DNA of 64,000 bases. Origin: Spirosoma endbachense. Lineage in GTDB: Bacteria > Bacteroidota > Bacteroidia > Cytophagales > Spirosomataceae. A program made the position numbers and the translations under genes. The DNA lies in NCBI RefSeq assembly GCF_010233585.1, contig NZ_CP045997.1, forward strand, positions 5,964,968-6,028,967, read 5' to 3'. Below the pieces are notes generated by a model, which was not told the DNA's origin, made no database searches, and saw only the letters and a program-made list of their open reading frames with translations. Shown piece after piece: positions 41,226-51,533 of the stretch (position 1 is the stretch's first letter; each line of letters opens with the position of its first letter).

Positions 41226-43349
41226 CTAGGGCAGCGCGAACGCTACATACTGGTTTCCTTTTTTTGCCCCAAGTTTAGCACCTCCACAGGCAATTACTAC
41301 ATATTGTTTTCCGTCTACCTGATATGTAGCGGGCGTAGCGAATCCCGCAGCCGGCAGATCGGTTTCCCAGAGTAATTTGCCGGTTTTCTTATCAAAAGCC
41401 CGGAATTTCTCGTCTTTTGTAGCCGCAATAAATAACAGCCCACTTGCCGTTATAACCGGGCCCCCATAGTTCTCCGTACCCGAATTACGAATCCCTTTGG
41501 CTTTTAAGTCTTTGTCCTCCCCTAGCGGAATTTTCCAAACATATTCTCCTGTGTTGAGATTGATGGCGTTAAGCGTGCCCCAGGGCGGTGCAATAGCCGG
41601 ATAACCCTTGCTATCCTGAAACTTGTTATAACCTGTGATTTTATACGGCAGATAGGGCTGCTTTACTTTCGACATGGCAGCCGAACTACCAACCTCCTGC
41701 TTTTCATCGCCGAACAAAAACGCCAGTAATGCCTGCTTTTCCTCCGCCGATAGTGCCGTAAACCCAGGCATCATCCCTTTGCCATTGCTCACAATCTGTG
41801 TTACATAAGGCCGGTCGCGTCGCTGGCCAATATCAATCAGCGACGGATAGCCGCTACGGGCATTGCCTTTCCGTTCGGGACCGTGACAACTGATGCAGTT
41901 TTGGGTATATACCCGCTGGCCGGGGCTAAGGTGCGCCAGTTCATCGTTCTTGGGTGTATCAATCATTTTGAAAATCCACGGAACATCGTTGGCATTTACA
42001 TACAGAATACCATCTGGATCAGCCGCTGCCCCGCCCCATTCGGCACCGCCATCGGTGCCCGGAAACATCAGGCTGCCTCGCTTACTAATCGGTTCAAAAA
42101 AGCGCTTACCCACCGACCGAAAAACGGTCAACAGCGAATCGCGGTCGCCCGAATGCGGATTTATATCGGCTTCGGTCATGGTCTGCCGCGCAAACGGAGC
42201 TGGCTTTTGCGGAACGGGCTGGGTCGGCCAGGTCATTTCGCCAGGAATATCCGATTTGGGTACAGGAACCTCCTTTATCGGAAACAGTGGCTTACCGGTA
42301 ACCCGGTCAAAAACGTAAACAAAACCGGCCTTGGTAACCTGTGCAACGGCGTCTATTTTCCTGCCATTTTGTGTTACCGTAATCAAGTTGGGTGGAGCCG
42401 GAAAATCGCGGTCCCAAACATCATGATGAACGGCCTGGAAATGCCAGAGTCGTTTACCTGTTTTGGCGTCAAGTGCCAGCAAACAGTTGGCAAACAGATT
42501 CGGGCCCAGTCGATTTCCGCCATAAAAATCGTATGAAGCCGATCCGGTTGGTACGTACAGGATTCCCCGGCGACGGTCAACGGCCATCCCCGACCAGTTG
42601 TTTGCCGCACCAATATCAGGGTTTCTATAGGCTTCCTTAGGCCACGTATTGTAGCCATATTCGCCAGGGTACGGAATGGTGCGGAAAGTCCAGGTTAGTT
42701 TGCCCGTCCGAACGTTAAAGGCCCGAATATAACCCGGTGCACCGCCAACCTCTTCGGCAACCCGAACCGGCATAACAATCAGATCTCCGAAAAGTGTACC
42801 CGGTGTATTGGAGATCACGAACTTATCTTTGGCAGCTTCTCCCAGGCCTTCGTGGAGGTCGGCATGACCATTATCGCCAAAGCTCGGAATGATCTTTCCA
42901 GTTCGGGCGTCGAGTGCATACAGCAACGGTCCAACCGTATAGAGAATGCGTTTCTCATCACCCGACTGCCAGTACGTAACCCCCCGACAGGTGCTATACC
43001 AGGTTTTAAGCGGGTCACCAGCTTTCCATAATTCGTTGCCGGTTGCCGCATCGAGCGCAAAAACCTGAACCGTAGGCGTAACGCCATATAAAACCCCATC
43101 AACGATAATCGGATTCGTCTGAATCTGGCCACTATCCCTGGCCGCATAGGTCCAGGCTACTTTCAGCTTTGTAACGTTGTCGGGGGTAATCTGGCTGAGA
43201 GCCGAGTAATGATTTCGATCAGGTCCGCCGAGGTATTCGCTCCAGTTTGTATTATCGTTGGGTTTATCGTCGGTCAGGTTCTGCGTAAAATGGGACCAGC
43301 CAAACGCAAGTGCAGCCAGTGCACCAAGAGGCAAAAGCAGTCGTTTCAT
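41226..43349 (-). CDS. PQQ-dependent dehydrogenase with a cytochrome c domain
   Basis: A 707-residue periplasmic quinoprotein that oxidises a sugar or alcohol and passes electrons through PQQ to heme c. Seen: a signal-anchor start, beta-propeller strands (DAATGNELW, HHDVWDRDFPAPPNL, TGKLLWETDLPA), and an inserted class I cytochrome c with CISCH near residue 484, with axial Met probably in GMMPGF. ATG 43349 (MKRLLLPLGA) gives the signal sequence; a start at 43373 is possible. The insertion of the heme domain within the propeller is as in the GDH-like proteins of Bacteroidota. Substrate unknown. Gene order gives no substrate hint. Confidence 0.85.
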   Translation of the reverse strand: MKRLLLPLGALAALAFGWSHFTQNLTDDKPNDNTNWSEYLGGPDRNHYSALSQITPDNVTKLKVAWTYAARDSGQIQTNPIIVDGVLYGVTPTVQVFALDAATGNELWKAGDPLKTWYSTCRGVTYWQSGDEKRILYTVGPLLYALDARTGKIIPSFGDNGHADLHEGLGEAAKDKFVISNTPGTLFGDLIVMPVRVAEEVGGAPGYIRAFNVRTGKLTWTFRTIPYPGEYGYNTWPKEAYRNPDIGAANNWSGMAVDRRRGILYVPTGSASYDFYGGNRLGPNLFANCLLALDAKTGKRLWHFQAVHHDVWDRDFPAPPNLITVTQNGRKIDAVAQVTKAGFVYVFDRVTGKPLFPIKEVPVPKSDIPGEMTWPTQPVPQKPAPFARQTMTEADINPHSGDRDSLLTVFRSVGKRFFEPISKRGSLMFPGTDGGAEWGGAAADPDGILYVNANDVPWIFKMIDTPKNDELAHLSPGQRVYTQNCISCHGPERKGNARSGYPSLIDIGQRRDRPYVTQIVSNGKGMMPGFTALSAEEKQALLAFLFGDEKQEVGSSAAMSKVKQPYLPYKITGYNKFQDSKGYPAIAPPWGTLNAINLNTGEYVWKIPLGEDKDLKAKGIRNSGTENYGGPVITASGLLFIAATKDEKFRAFDKKTGKLLWETDLPAAGFATPATYQVDGKQYVVIACGGAKLGAKKGNQYVAFALP

Positions 43350-43393
43350 GTAGGAGTAGGAGTAGTTCAGCAAAGCTACATCAAAACGTAAAC

Positions 43394-44143
43394 TTATCGA
43401 ATGTCATCAAACCATCGTTTTAGTTTGTCGGGCGAATACCCTATTCCCCATAGGAACCCAATAGCCAGAAAAACACTGTTTGCCTTCCAGAATCCCCATT
43501 TAGCCACCCGACGATCCGACGATTCCACGATTCGGTTCACCTGACGAACGCGTCCAAACTGAACCAGTTTCAGCAAAAGATCAGCTTCTTCCATAATGGG
43601 CATCGTGTCAGAATACCCCCCCACAGCCGCAAACTGTTCACGGCGGCAAAAAATAACCTGATCACCAAAAAGCAAGCGTCCTCCTTTGAAAAAGAAGAGA
43701 TAGGGACGGAATAATAAAGGGGCGTAATAGGTCTTGATATAGTTATGAAACGAGGTCAGCCAACGGGTTGTTGTGGGTCCACGCATGATGGAGATAAAAC
43801 CACCCGCAGCCGTTTTTGGGTCGGCTAGTGTATGCAGAATGACCCGCAACGCATCGTCGGGTAAGGTCGTATCGGCATGGAGGAAGCATAGAATATCGCC
43901 GGATGCTTTTGCGGCACCGATATTCATCTGATGAGCCCGACCTGCCTGTGTACTCTGGATCACACGCAACGCCCGGAAGCAGGGACGCGTGGCTTCTGCT
44001 AATTGGCGGGTTCGATCAGTACTGCCTCCATCAACGACAATGATTTCGAGCGGCTCCGGGCACAATCGCTGCAACAGTCGCAAGGTGCGTGGCAGCGTCT
44101 TTTCTTCATTAAGGGTTGGAATGATGATGGAGACATTGGGCAT
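43394..44143 (-). CDS. Family 2 glycosyltransferase
   Basis: A 249-residue GT-A glycosyltransferase (TIGR04283-like): SIIIPTLNEEKTLPRTLRLL, VVDGGSTDRT, and the metal-binding HADTT. A hydrophobic segment is near residues 220-240. It transfers a sugar from a nucleotide donor, substrate unknown. There are 44 bases between it and the PQQ gene in the same direction, so co-transcription is possible. Confidence 0.85.
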   Translation of the reverse strand: MPNVSIIIPTLNEEKTLPRTLRLLQRLCPEPLEIIVVDGGSTDRTRQLAEATRPCFRALRVIQSTQAGRAHQMNIGAAKASGDILCFLHADTTLPDDALRVILHTLADPKTAAGGFISIMRGPTTTRWLTSFHNYIKTYYAPLLFRPYLFFFKGGRLLFGDQVIFCRREQFAAVGGYSDTMPIMEEADLLLKLVQFGRVRQVNRIVESSDRRVAKWGFWKANSVFLAIGFLWGIGYSPDKLKRWFDDIR

Positions 44144-44238
44144 AGGCTTACTAAACCAATCCTGAGCAATACAGTTTATCGATTGGCATAAGAAATACTT
44201 ATCATCTGTCTATCATCCATCCTATAGCCTTCTCTATC

Positions 44239-45819
44239 GTGTTCCGGTTCATTCCTACTATTCTTATAAAACAGTTATTTACCCGGAATAGCCTCCGGAA
44301 TACGCCCGATGGTTTTACGTTTTCGCTTAAAAATCGTTTAGCTGATGCGCAATTTACGGGTCTGCAACGCGCCCGTATCGACGGGCTCGAGTATCCGGCT
44401 GAAGCGTTTACACTGGAGCCCGACGGTGCAATACCCGTGGCACTCAAAAGTATTTCTGAACAGAATCCATTCGCTTTCCCCCTACGGCGATCCGTGCAGG
44501 TTCGGGCTACTACCCAACCACTGGAACCCGGCAAACATACACTCGAAATCACCCTCCATACTCAGCCGTTTGGAACGATTACACTGCTTGTCGAGGATGA
44601 GTTACAACCCGACGAACCGACCACTGGCGGCCAGTCTCAGCCTGCTATTCCGCGTGACCGGATCAATGACTACTCCATCGATGCGATCAGCCAGCGACGC
44701 CAGTTCCTGACTGAATTTTCTCAAACAACCCCTGAACATCTCATTCAAAACTCGTTCGATCCGGCTCTTGTCCAGCAGAATTGCGAAAGTTTTGTGGGTG
44801 TAGCACAGGTTCCGATTGGGTTAGCGGGCCCGTTACGGGTTAATGGCGAACAGGCACAGGGAGATTTCCTGATACCACTGGCCACTACGGAAGGAACACT
44901 TGTAGCAAGCTATAACCGAGGCATAAAACTCATCAATCTAAGCGGTGGTGTCCTCTGCACTGTTCAGGATGACGCAATGCAGCGTGCTCCGGTATTTCAG
45001 TTTGCCGATGCTCGTCAGGCCCGTACTTTTGTACACTGGCTGGAAGGCCAGCAACGCGAATTGGCCGCTGAAGCTGAAGCAACTTCGCGCTTTGCCAAAC
45101 TTCGCTATGTGGACACCTACCTGAACGGCAAGCTGGCTTTTCTTCGATTTGGCTACGAAACCGGCGATGCTGCCGGGCAAAATATGGTGAGTAAAGCCAC
45201 ACTGGCTGCCTGTAATTACATTTTGCAGGAATATGGCCTTCGGTCACCAGGTAGCATTGAACATTTCTTTCTGGAGTCGAATATGGCAACGGACAAGAAA
45301 CCCTCCCAACTGAACATTCTGCGTACTCGGGGGAAGCGCGTAACGGCTGAAGTTCTCATTCCAAGGGCGTTACTCATTCGGGAGTTGCAGGTAGAACCCG
45401 AACAGTTGGTCCATCATGCACGGATCGGCGACGTTGGTGCCCGTTTGGCAGGAACGAATAACAACGGGCTTCATTCGGCCAACGGACTGGCTGCGCTCTT
45501 TATCGCTACCGGTCAGGATGTGGCCTGCCTGGCAGAATCGTCTGCTGCGATTACATACTCCGAAATCACTCCGGAAGGGGATCTTTATGGTTCGATCACC
45601 TTACCCTCACTCGTTGTCGGGACAGTTGGGGGCGGAACCGGACTGCCCACCCAGCGTGAATGTCTGGAACTGATGGGCTGTTATGGAACCGGAAAGGTCA
45701 ATAAGTTTGCCGAAATCGTAGCTGGGGTCATCGCAGCTGGAGAACTATCGCTGGCTGCCGCTATTTCGTCTCTCGATTGGGTATCCAGTCATGACGCAGC
45801 TCGTAATAAAGCAATGTGA
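44239..45819 (+). CDS. Hydroxymethylglutaryl-CoA reductase with an extra N-terminal domain
   Basis: A 526-residue enzyme. It reduces HMG-CoA to mevalonate, the committed step of the mevalonate pathway to isoprenoids. Residues ~130-526 contain the family features: CESFVGVAQVPIGLAGPL, the catalytic Glu of ATTEGTLVASYNRG, DAAGQNMVSKAT, and GTVGGGTGL with ISSLDWVSSHDAARNK at the C-terminus (catalytic His). The first ~130 residues form a beta-rich domain I cannot name (FSLKNRLADAQFTGLQ, ALKSISEQNPFAFPLR), absent in the common bacterial form. It is isolated between a minus-strand GT2 gene and a convergent helicase gene, with a strong terminator at its end. Confidence 0.88.
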   Translation: MFRFIPTILIKQLFTRNSLRNTPDGFTFSLKNRLADAQFTGLQRARIDGLEYPAEAFTLEPDGAIPVALKSISEQNPFAFPLRRSVQVRATTQPLEPGKHTLEITLHTQPFGTITLLVEDELQPDEPTTGGQSQPAIPRDRINDYSIDAISQRRQFLTEFSQTTPEHLIQNSFDPALVQQNCESFVGVAQVPIGLAGPLRVNGEQAQGDFLIPLATTEGTLVASYNRGIKLINLSGGVLCTVQDDAMQRAPVFQFADARQARTFVHWLEGQQRELAAEAEATSRFAKLRYVDTYLNGKLAFLRFGYETGDAAGQNMVSKATLAACNYILQEYGLRSPGSIEHFFLESNMATDKKPSQLNILRTRGKRVTAEVLIPRALLIRELQVEPEQLVHHARIGDVGARLAGTNNNGLHSANGLAALFIATGQDVACLAESSAAITYSEITPEGDLYGSITLPSLVVGTVGGGTGLPTQRECLELMGCYGTGKVNKFAEIVAGVIAAGELSLAAAISSLDWVSSHDAARNKAM

Positions 45820-45921
45820 CACTCACTGACGAACAGGGAAGCCGAATAGCCCACCAATTGGCAACTGCCCATTGTGGCGTACAACTCCTGATGAAAAGCT
45901 AGTGAAGCTTTGGTGTACTCA

Positions 45922-45975
45922 ACACAGAAATAACGCAAAAAGGGCTCAAGAGCCCTTTTTGCGTTATTTCTGTGT
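45922..45975. terminator. 26-bp perfect terminator hairpin
   Basis: ACACAGAAATAACGCAAAAA plus GGGCTC (45922-45947), loop AA, then the perfect complement (45950-45975) with CCCTTTTTGCG. It is placed between convergent genes (ends 45819 and 46016), so it serves both strands. Confidence 0.85.
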
Positions 45976-46015
45976 ATTATGAATGTCTGTGGATCGATCT
46001 CTACGAACAATTGGC

Positions 46016-47359
46016 CTAACTCCGACCTGAGTTACCAAACCGCCTGTTGTTATTGCTTCCACTGCGACTGTTCGCGCTATCAGCACTGCTAGTACCGCGC
46101 CGGAAAGAACCGTTATTCGATGAGCCATTACTACGGCCCTGACCGCCACTGCGACTACCACCACCATTCCGTCCCTGTCCCTGACGGGGTTGCGCTGGCG
46201 TTACAGTAGCTACTGATATGTCAAGAACATAAGGATGGTCTTCAATAACCGGAACGCGTTTGCCGATCAGTTTATGAATATCCTTCAGAAAATCGGTTTC
46301 TTCCTGATCACAGAACGACAACGCGATACCATCGTTACCAGCCCGGCCTGTGCGACCAATTCGGTGAACGTAGGTTTCAGGAATATTCGGCAGTTCATAG
46401 TTGATCACATGAGAGAGCTCATCAACATCGATACCACGAGCAGCAATATCCGTAGCAACCAGTACTCTCGTCTGACGACTTTTGAAATTGGACAAAGCAC
46501 GCTGACGGGCATTCTGCGATTTGTTACCGTGAATGGCTTCGGCCTGAATTCCGGCTTTCAACAAGTCTTTGGCTACTTTATCGGCTCCGTGCTTGGTGCG
46601 GGCAAAGACCAGAGCTGATGCAATCTGCTTATCGTTGAGCACATGAACAAGCAGTTTCCGCTTGTCTTCCCGCCCAACAAAATAAACGGCCTGCTGGATC
46701 GTATCAGCTGTAGACGATACGGGTGTGACCTCAACTTTAGCCGGTTTGTTCAGGATTGTGTCTGCCAGTTTAGCCACATCGGGCGGCATTGTTGCCGAGA
46801 AAAACAGCGACTGACGACGTTCTGGTAAACGGGCGATAATCTTTTTAACGTCATGGATAAAACCCATATCGAGCATCCGGTCGGCTTCGTCAAGGACAAA
46901 AAACTGCACATCACGAAGCGAAATGATACCCTGGCTCATCAGGTCGAGCAAACGGCCAGGGGTAGCGATCAGAATATCGATACCGCTTTTCAGGGTATTT
47001 ACCTGCGAATGCTGGGAAACCCCGCCGAAAATAACCGTATGGCGAAGGTTCAGATGGCGGCCATAGGCAGCAAAACTCTCGTCTATTTGAATGGCTAGTT
47101 CGCGGGTTGGTGTCAATACCAGTGTTTTAATACGCCGGGGGGCAGCTGGATTTTTGCTCCGTTCTTCGTTAAGCAATTGCAGAATTGGGATAGCAAAAGC
47201 GGCCGTTTTGCCGGTACCAGTCTGGGCGCATCCCAGCAAATCCCGGCGGCTCAACAAAATGGGTATGGCTTGCTGCTGAATGGGTGTCGGGGTAGAGTAT
47301 CCTTCTTCGGCAAGTGCCTTCAGGATCGGATCAATTAATAATAAATCGGTAAATTGCAT
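46016..47359 (-). CDS. DEAD-box ATP-dependent RNA helicase
   Basis: A 447-residue RNA helicase, RhlE-like. Motifs in order: Q-motif ([10 protein letters not shown]), [35 protein letters not shown] and HRIGRTGR. The last ~60 residues are a Gly/Arg/Ser/Asn-rich tail typical of RNA-binding extensions. [11 protein letters not shown] at 47359 is chosen as the start since it matches the family; the frame is open to 47404. It unwinds RNA in ribosome assembly or decay. Confidence 0.9.
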   Translation of the reverse strand: MQFTDLLLIDPILKALAEEGYSTPTPIQQQAIPILLSRRDLLGCAQTGTGKTAAFAIPILQLLNEERSKNPAAPRRIKTLVLTPTRELAIQIDESFAAYGRHLNLRHTVIFGGVSQHSQVNTLKSGIDILIATPGRLLDLMSQGIISLRDVQFFVLDEADRMLDMGFIHDVKKIIARLPERRQSLFFSATMPPDVAKLADTILNKPAKVEVTPVSSTADTIQQAVYFVGREDKRKLLVHVLNDKQIASALVFARTKHGADKVAKDLLKAGIQAEAIHGNKSQNARQRALSNFKSRQTRVLVATDIAARGIDVDELSHVINYELPNIPETYVHRIGRTGRAGNDGIALSFCDQEETDFLKDIHKLIGKRVPVIEDHPYVLDISVATVTPAQPRQGQGRNGGGSRSGGQGRSNGSSNNGSFRRGTSSADSANSRSGSNNNRRFGNSGRS

Positions 47360-47502
47360 GTGTTGGCTGGACGTCGAATGCCGGATGTTTTTGACGGTAA
47401 GCAAGGGTGCCTAAACTTATAGTCCCGCTTCCAACGGCCAACGTCTAAATTGAAGTTATTTAGTTGTACAACTGCAATAAGGCAAATAAAGTGCCATTAT
47501 CT

Positions 47503-47566
47503 CCAAACGGCAGAAAAGCACAACCCATAACCGTAAAGCTATGGGTTGTGCTTTTCTGCCGTTTGG
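47503..47566. terminator. 27-bp perfect hairpin after the SDR gene
   Basis: CCAAACGGCAGAAAAGCACA plus ACCCATA (47503-47529), loop ACCGTAAAGC, then its exact complement (47540-47566). It lies downstream of the minus-strand SDR gene. No T-run. Confidence 0.6.
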
Positions 47567-47623
47567 GATATGTTTGTCTACTCGATGAGAGCAGCCAATA
47601 TTAACCTACAAAAGACGTAGTGT

Positions 47624-48397
47624 TTATTCATAGATGCTCCCGGCGGCTGTCTCGACAATACCTTTTGGCAACAACCAGGCCATCAGTTTACCGAGTTTAT
47701 TGAGTACGCCCGTAACAACCTCGGCCTTTCCGGCCAGCGTTGCCTCAACGGCCTGACGAGCGACTTCGGTAGGTGTCATATTAACACGCTCGGCGGCTTT
47801 CCGCCCTTTCTCGCCAATCTGCGCCCGATCAACGAAGGCCGTGTCGGTAGCGCCAGGGCAAACACAGGTAACCGAAACCGACGACCGTTTCAATTCCAGA
47901 CGTAGCCCCCTGCTAAACTGAAGCACGAATACTTTAGACGCAGAATATAAACTCAGCCCCGGTATAGCCTGATAGGCTGCCGAGCTCCCAATATTCAAAA
48001 TATAAGCTTTGGATAGCTGGCGGAGCTGTGGTAAAAACAGGTAGGTCAGTTCGACAAGGGTGGTCATGTTGACCCGCATCATGTCGGTATGTTCGGCCAG
48101 CGAGTGCTTTTCGAACGGGCCGCTCAGGCCATATCCTGCATTATTGATCAGAAACTGAATTGCATAATTCTTTGTCTGACACCAGTCAAATACCCGTTGG
48201 GCAGCACCCGTTTCTGCCAGATCGGCAGCCAGAAAATCAGTTTTGACTCCGTGAGTCGCGGCCAATCGCTGAGATACCTCCTGCAACAATGCTTTCGAAC
48301 GAGCTACCAGCAGCAGGTCGAACTTCCGGCGAGCCAGCTCTTCAGCAATCGCCAATCCGATGCCTTTGCTGGCCCCCGTAATGAGCGCGTAAGCCAT
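47624..48397 (-). CDS. Short-chain dehydrogenase/reductase
   Basis: A 257-residue NAD(P)-dependent oxidoreductase of the classical SDR type: cofactor motif TGASKGIG at residues 7-14, NNAGYG, catalytic Ser of GSSAAY, and YSASK (Tyr and Lys). Substrate unknown. Similar proteins are called DltE-like. The last ~30 residues (AWLLPKGIVETAA) are mildly hydrophobic. Confidence 0.88.
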   Translation of the reverse strand: MAYALITGASKGIGLAIAEELARRKFDLLLVARSKALLQEVSQRLAATHGVKTDFLAADLAETGAAQRVFDWCQTKNYAIQFLINNAGYGLSGPFEKHSLAEHTDMMRVNMTTLVELTYLFLPQLRQLSKAYILNIGSSAAYQAIPGLSLYSASKVFVLQFSRGLRLELKRSSVSVTCVCPGATDTAFVDRAQIGEKGRKAAERVNMTPTEVARQAVEATLAGKAEVVTGVLNKLGKLMAWLLPKGIVETAAGSIYE

Positions 48398-48410
48398 AAA
48401 TGGGTTTGTG

Positions 48411-48488
48411 GTTTTCAGTCTCCAGTTTTCGGTGTGTCGAGTGATTTTACATCAAGCTGAGCTACACGAAAAACTGGAGACTGAAAAC
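48411..48488. repeat. 22-bp inverted repeat
   Basis: GTTTTCAGTCTCCAGTTTTC plus G (48411-48431) and CGAAAAACTGGAGACTGAAA plus AC (48467-48488) pair with one bulge. It fills the gap between the SDR start (48397) and the end of the minus-strand dioxygenase gene (48489). It may end that gene's transcript. Confidence 0.6.
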
Positions 48489-49304
48489 TTAAATATTTAC
48501 TTTTGAAATAAACCGGTGGTAGAACGGCGTCTTGCTGTTCTCGTGTTTGGGCATATACTTGCCCGTTACGACTGGCACGTACATAACACGACGGCGGCTG
48601 GCCTCCCCGGTAAAAGGTGACTGTTGTGCCCGGTGCCAGAGCCGACCATCATGAACGCTGAGGTCACCGGCATTGATATCGAATCCGATTTCATGTTTAT
48701 CGGGGTCGTTATCAACAAAGTACCGCTTACGGAACAGCATTTTAAATAAGCCCTGCTTGTGCGTACCGGGAATAACGCGCAACCCACCATTTTCGTAGGG
48801 AGTCGGATTCAGGTGGATGCCTACATTCAGCATCGGCATAATACGCTGGCCGAGGAAAATATCGCGGGGGCTATCGGTATGCCAGCCCATCTGCGAGAAT
48901 TTGCTATTCGGGTTCCGAATGTAGTGATTGAGAATAAGTCCGTCTTTTTCAATTTCAGCAATTCGTCCTTCGTAGGGCTGGAGTAAATCGACAGCGGCCT
49001 GCAGGCGAGGGTCCTGCAAAAACTCATGTAAGGCCGTGCTGTGCTGTGAGAGAAAGCACATCCGCTGAATCATCGGATTACCGGCTTCATCCTGACCAAA
49101 CTTCAACGGCACTCCGTTTACTTTGTCACGGCCTTCGGCAAGCCACTCCTTCTCGATTCGTTCAACTTCACTAATGAATACTTTGACCGTTTCGGGATTA
49201 ATAAAATTACGAAAAACGATAACGCCGTGTTTATTGAAAAACTGACGTTGTTCTGGGGTAATAGTTTCGCCCAGCGTAAAGGGCGGTAAATCGATTTTGC
49301 TCAT
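48489..49304 (-). CDS. Phytanoyl-CoA dioxygenase family protein
   Basis: A 271-residue Fe(II)/2-oxoglutarate oxygenase. The metal-binding HxD is seen in GWHTDSPRD, the distal His in LWHRAQ, and the 2-oxoglutarate-binding Arg probably in RRVMYVPV. Substrate unknown. A promoter -7 like TAGATTTG (minus strand, 49398-49405) lies about 94 bases before the ATG. Confidence 0.85.
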   Translation of the reverse strand: MSKIDLPPFTLGETITPEQRQFFNKHGVIVFRNFINPETVKVFISEVERIEKEWLAEGRDKVNGVPLKFGQDEAGNPMIQRMCFLSQHSTALHEFLQDPRLQAAVDLLQPYEGRIAEIEKDGLILNHYIRNPNSKFSQMGWHTDSPRDIFLGQRIMPMLNVGIHLNPTPYENGGLRVIPGTHKQGLFKMLFRKRYFVDNDPDKHEIGFDINAGDLSVHDGRLWHRAQQSPFTGEASRRRVMYVPVVTGKYMPKHENSKTPFYHRFISKVNI

Positions 49305-49397
49305 ATCGGTGGTTTACAATTCGGGGTCTCCGCTTTAGGTGCCAACCGGTGGCTACGCCTTGTCAATCAGGAATAACCATAATGGTTTATTAAGCCC

Positions 49398-49405
49398 CAA
49401 ATCTA
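49398..49405 (-). promoter_or_regulatory. Bacteroidota -7 element TAGATTTG
   Basis: Matches TAnnTTTG on the minus strand upstream of the dioxygenase gene. No clear -33 TTTG partner at the usual distance. Confidence 0.35.
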
Positions 49406-49480
49406 CTAAATTTACAATTTTCAGATTACTTTGCTGACATTTAATTAATCAGGCTTTAATTAACGGTTCACTCAATCCTT

Positions 49481-50620
49481 GTGTCTTTACTCTGTTTCAG
49501 GCCACTGATCCTCTTGTTAATCAGCACGTTATCCAGCCTTTCAGGTGAGGTTTGGGCTCAATCAGACAGCCTTACTTTACCGGTTCAGGCACTCAAATCA
49601 AAAGACTCCAAAACGCGTCATACTCTAATTTTACCATTAGTGGCCCGATCAATCGAGACAGATTGGTCGGTTGGTGTAGCTGGTTCATTCACCTTTCGAT
49701 TCAATCGATTCGATACGGTCACTCGAACCTCTAACACACAAGCGCTGGTTTTATACTCACTTCGTCAACAATTTATTACAGCCGTAAACGGAACGACTTA
49801 TTTTCCGGGAGAACGCTATATCTTAAATCACCAGCTGTCGTACAGTTACTTCCCCGATAAGTTCTGGGGACTGGGAAAAATCGCTCCTGATCACAATGAA
49901 GAACCTTACACGTTCCGGCAATATTATGTGTATCTGCACTTACAACGCAAACTAAAAGAACGTTTTTTTGGGGGCTTCCTTTATGAGTACCAGCGGCTCC
50001 TGGCTGTCGATCATATAGCCGGTGGCCTGTTCGATCAGCAGAACGTAGCCGGACGTGATCCGTACCATATTTCCGGTGCCGGACTTAGCCTCACGTACGA
50101 CACGCGCAACAATGCCTTTGCACCCGATCAGGGGTCGTTGATGCAGGTATTTTTCAATCATTTTACCCCCTGGCTGGGCTCCAGTTTCCGGTATACCGCC
50201 TATGTCATCGACCTGCGCCGATTTATGCGCTTATACCGCGATCAGGTGCTGGCCGTGCAGGCTTACGCGCAATTTAATGCGGGCGATGTACCACTCCGCA
50301 GTCTGGCCAGTTTTGGCGGTTCCAACAGTATGCGGGGGTTTTATGACGGTCGCTTTCGGAGTAAGAACCAGCTTGTTTTACAGGCCGAATATCGCGTACC
50401 GATCATCTGGCGACTGGGGGCTGTTGGTTTCGCGGGTCTTGGAAACGTGGGCGACCATCTGCGTGAACTGAATTTTCAGGAGCTTAAATTTTCATATGGA
50501 GGTGGCCTTCGGGTGGCTCTAAACCGAAAAGAACGACTCAATTTACGCGTTGACTATGGCTGGGGATTTGGCGAAAGCACTTCCCATGGCCTTTATTTTC
50601 AATTGGGCGAAGCCTTCTGA
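49481..50620 (+). CDS. BamA/TamA-type outer-membrane beta-barrel protein
   Basis: A 379-residue barrel protein of the surface antigen (D15/Omp85-related) type without POTRA domains. GTG start chosen: it gives a signal peptide ending EVWAQ. The C-terminal part has strands such as SYGGGLRVALNRKERLNLRV, a conserved SMRGFYDGRF turn, and a final aromatic (LGEAF). It probably sits in the outer membrane; function unknown. It ends in convergent overlap (22 bases) with the PAP2 gene. Confidence 0.75.
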   Translation: MSLLCFRPLILLLISTLSSLSGEVWAQSDSLTLPVQALKSKDSKTRHTLILPLVARSIETDWSVGVAGSFTFRFNRFDTVTRTSNTQALVLYSLRQQFITAVNGTTYFPGERYILNHQLSYSYFPDKFWGLGKIAPDHNEEPYTFRQYYVYLHLQRKLKERFFGGFLYEYQRLLAVDHIAGGLFDQQNVAGRDPYHISGAGLSLTYDTRNNAFAPDQGSLMQVFFNHFTPWLGSSFRYTAYVIDLRRFMRLYRDQVLAVQAYAQFNAGDVPLRSLASFGGSNSMRGFYDGRFRSKNQLVLQAEYRVPIIWRLGAVGFAGLGNVGDHLRELNFQELKFSYGGGLRVALNRKERLNLRVDYGWGFGESTSHGLYFQLGEAF

Positions 50621-51285
50621 TCTACAGGATGGTTTACATTATTCCACCCGCTCAGCGCGATCCGTTTGCCCAGCCAGTAAAGTGGATACGTGAACACAAA
50701 TGCACCCAGCACATCGATCGTGTAATGAACATGCTGCACTAATAACAGTCCACCCACAAGCAGTGACCCAACAAAGGCAAACAGCCGATCCCACCAGCGA
50801 CGAAGGCATAAAAACATCAGAAAGATGGACGATGTATGTCCCGAATAAAACAGGTCTTTGGTGATGTACGTCTTGCCGTAAAATGCATTGCTGAGCGGAT
50901 CAATAAGCGGAATCAGCCCAACCGGCGGATCAAGCGGAAATAAATTTATGCTTAGCATCCGCGACAGACTGACGACGATATAGCCATACACAAACATCAT
51001 GAATACGGCCGGGCTAAACCGGGCGCGAATGAGTAAGAGTAAAGCGGTAGCCCAGATGATCAGAAAAATCCACAGCGATACATCGCGCGGGGGGAGTTGA
51101 TTGAGTACCCAGTCGTTCAGTACGGGGCCGGTGTGCCGCTCGATGGTCTGAAAAAAGACTGGAAATGTAAACAGCAAGGCAAGTGTGCAGATCAGTCCAA
51201 TTATAAATTTCCAACGAAATACGGAAGATCGCCAGGCCGCTTGCCAGACCAGGTCGCCGGTCGGATTAGGTGAAAGTATCGACAT
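50599..51285 (-). CDS. PAP2-like membrane phosphatase (PAP2_C type)
   Basis: A 228-residue integral membrane protein with about six spans. Catalytic motifs of the PAP2 superfamily: SGHTSSIFL and HVHYTIDVLG, matching the sphingomyelin-synthase-like PAP2_C group. Likely dephosphorylates or transfers a head group on lipids. ATG 51285 (MSILSPNP) is preferred, 51306 possible. Confidence 0.8.
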   Translation of the reverse strand: MSILSPNPTGDLVWQAAWRSSVFRWKFIIGLICTLALLFTFPVFFQTIERHTGPVLNDWVLNQLPPRDVSLWIFLIIWATALLLLIRARFSPAVFMMFVYGYIVVSLSRMLSINLFPLDPPVGLIPLIDPLSNAFYGKTYITKDLFYSGHTSSIFLMFLCLRRWWDRLFAFVGSLLVGGLLLVQHVHYTIDVLGAFVFTYPLYWLGKRIALSGWNNVNHPVDQKASPN

Positions 51286-51533
51286 TAGTACTGTAAAAGG
51301 GCGCAAATTTACGAAGAGCCCTATGATTCTATTGGTTTGTTTACCGTAACAACTGATTTCTTATTCCTTTCTACCAGAATAAGGCCGTAATAGTTGCAGA
51401 AAGAGTGTATTTTACTGATCAAGTGGTCTTTTATGGGCCAGTCAATCAGGATTATGGCCATTACAATCCGAGTAGCTTGCTGAGCAGTAACGTTCTCCCT
51501 GTGTGATCAGACAAACGGCTCTGCGTGGCTATT

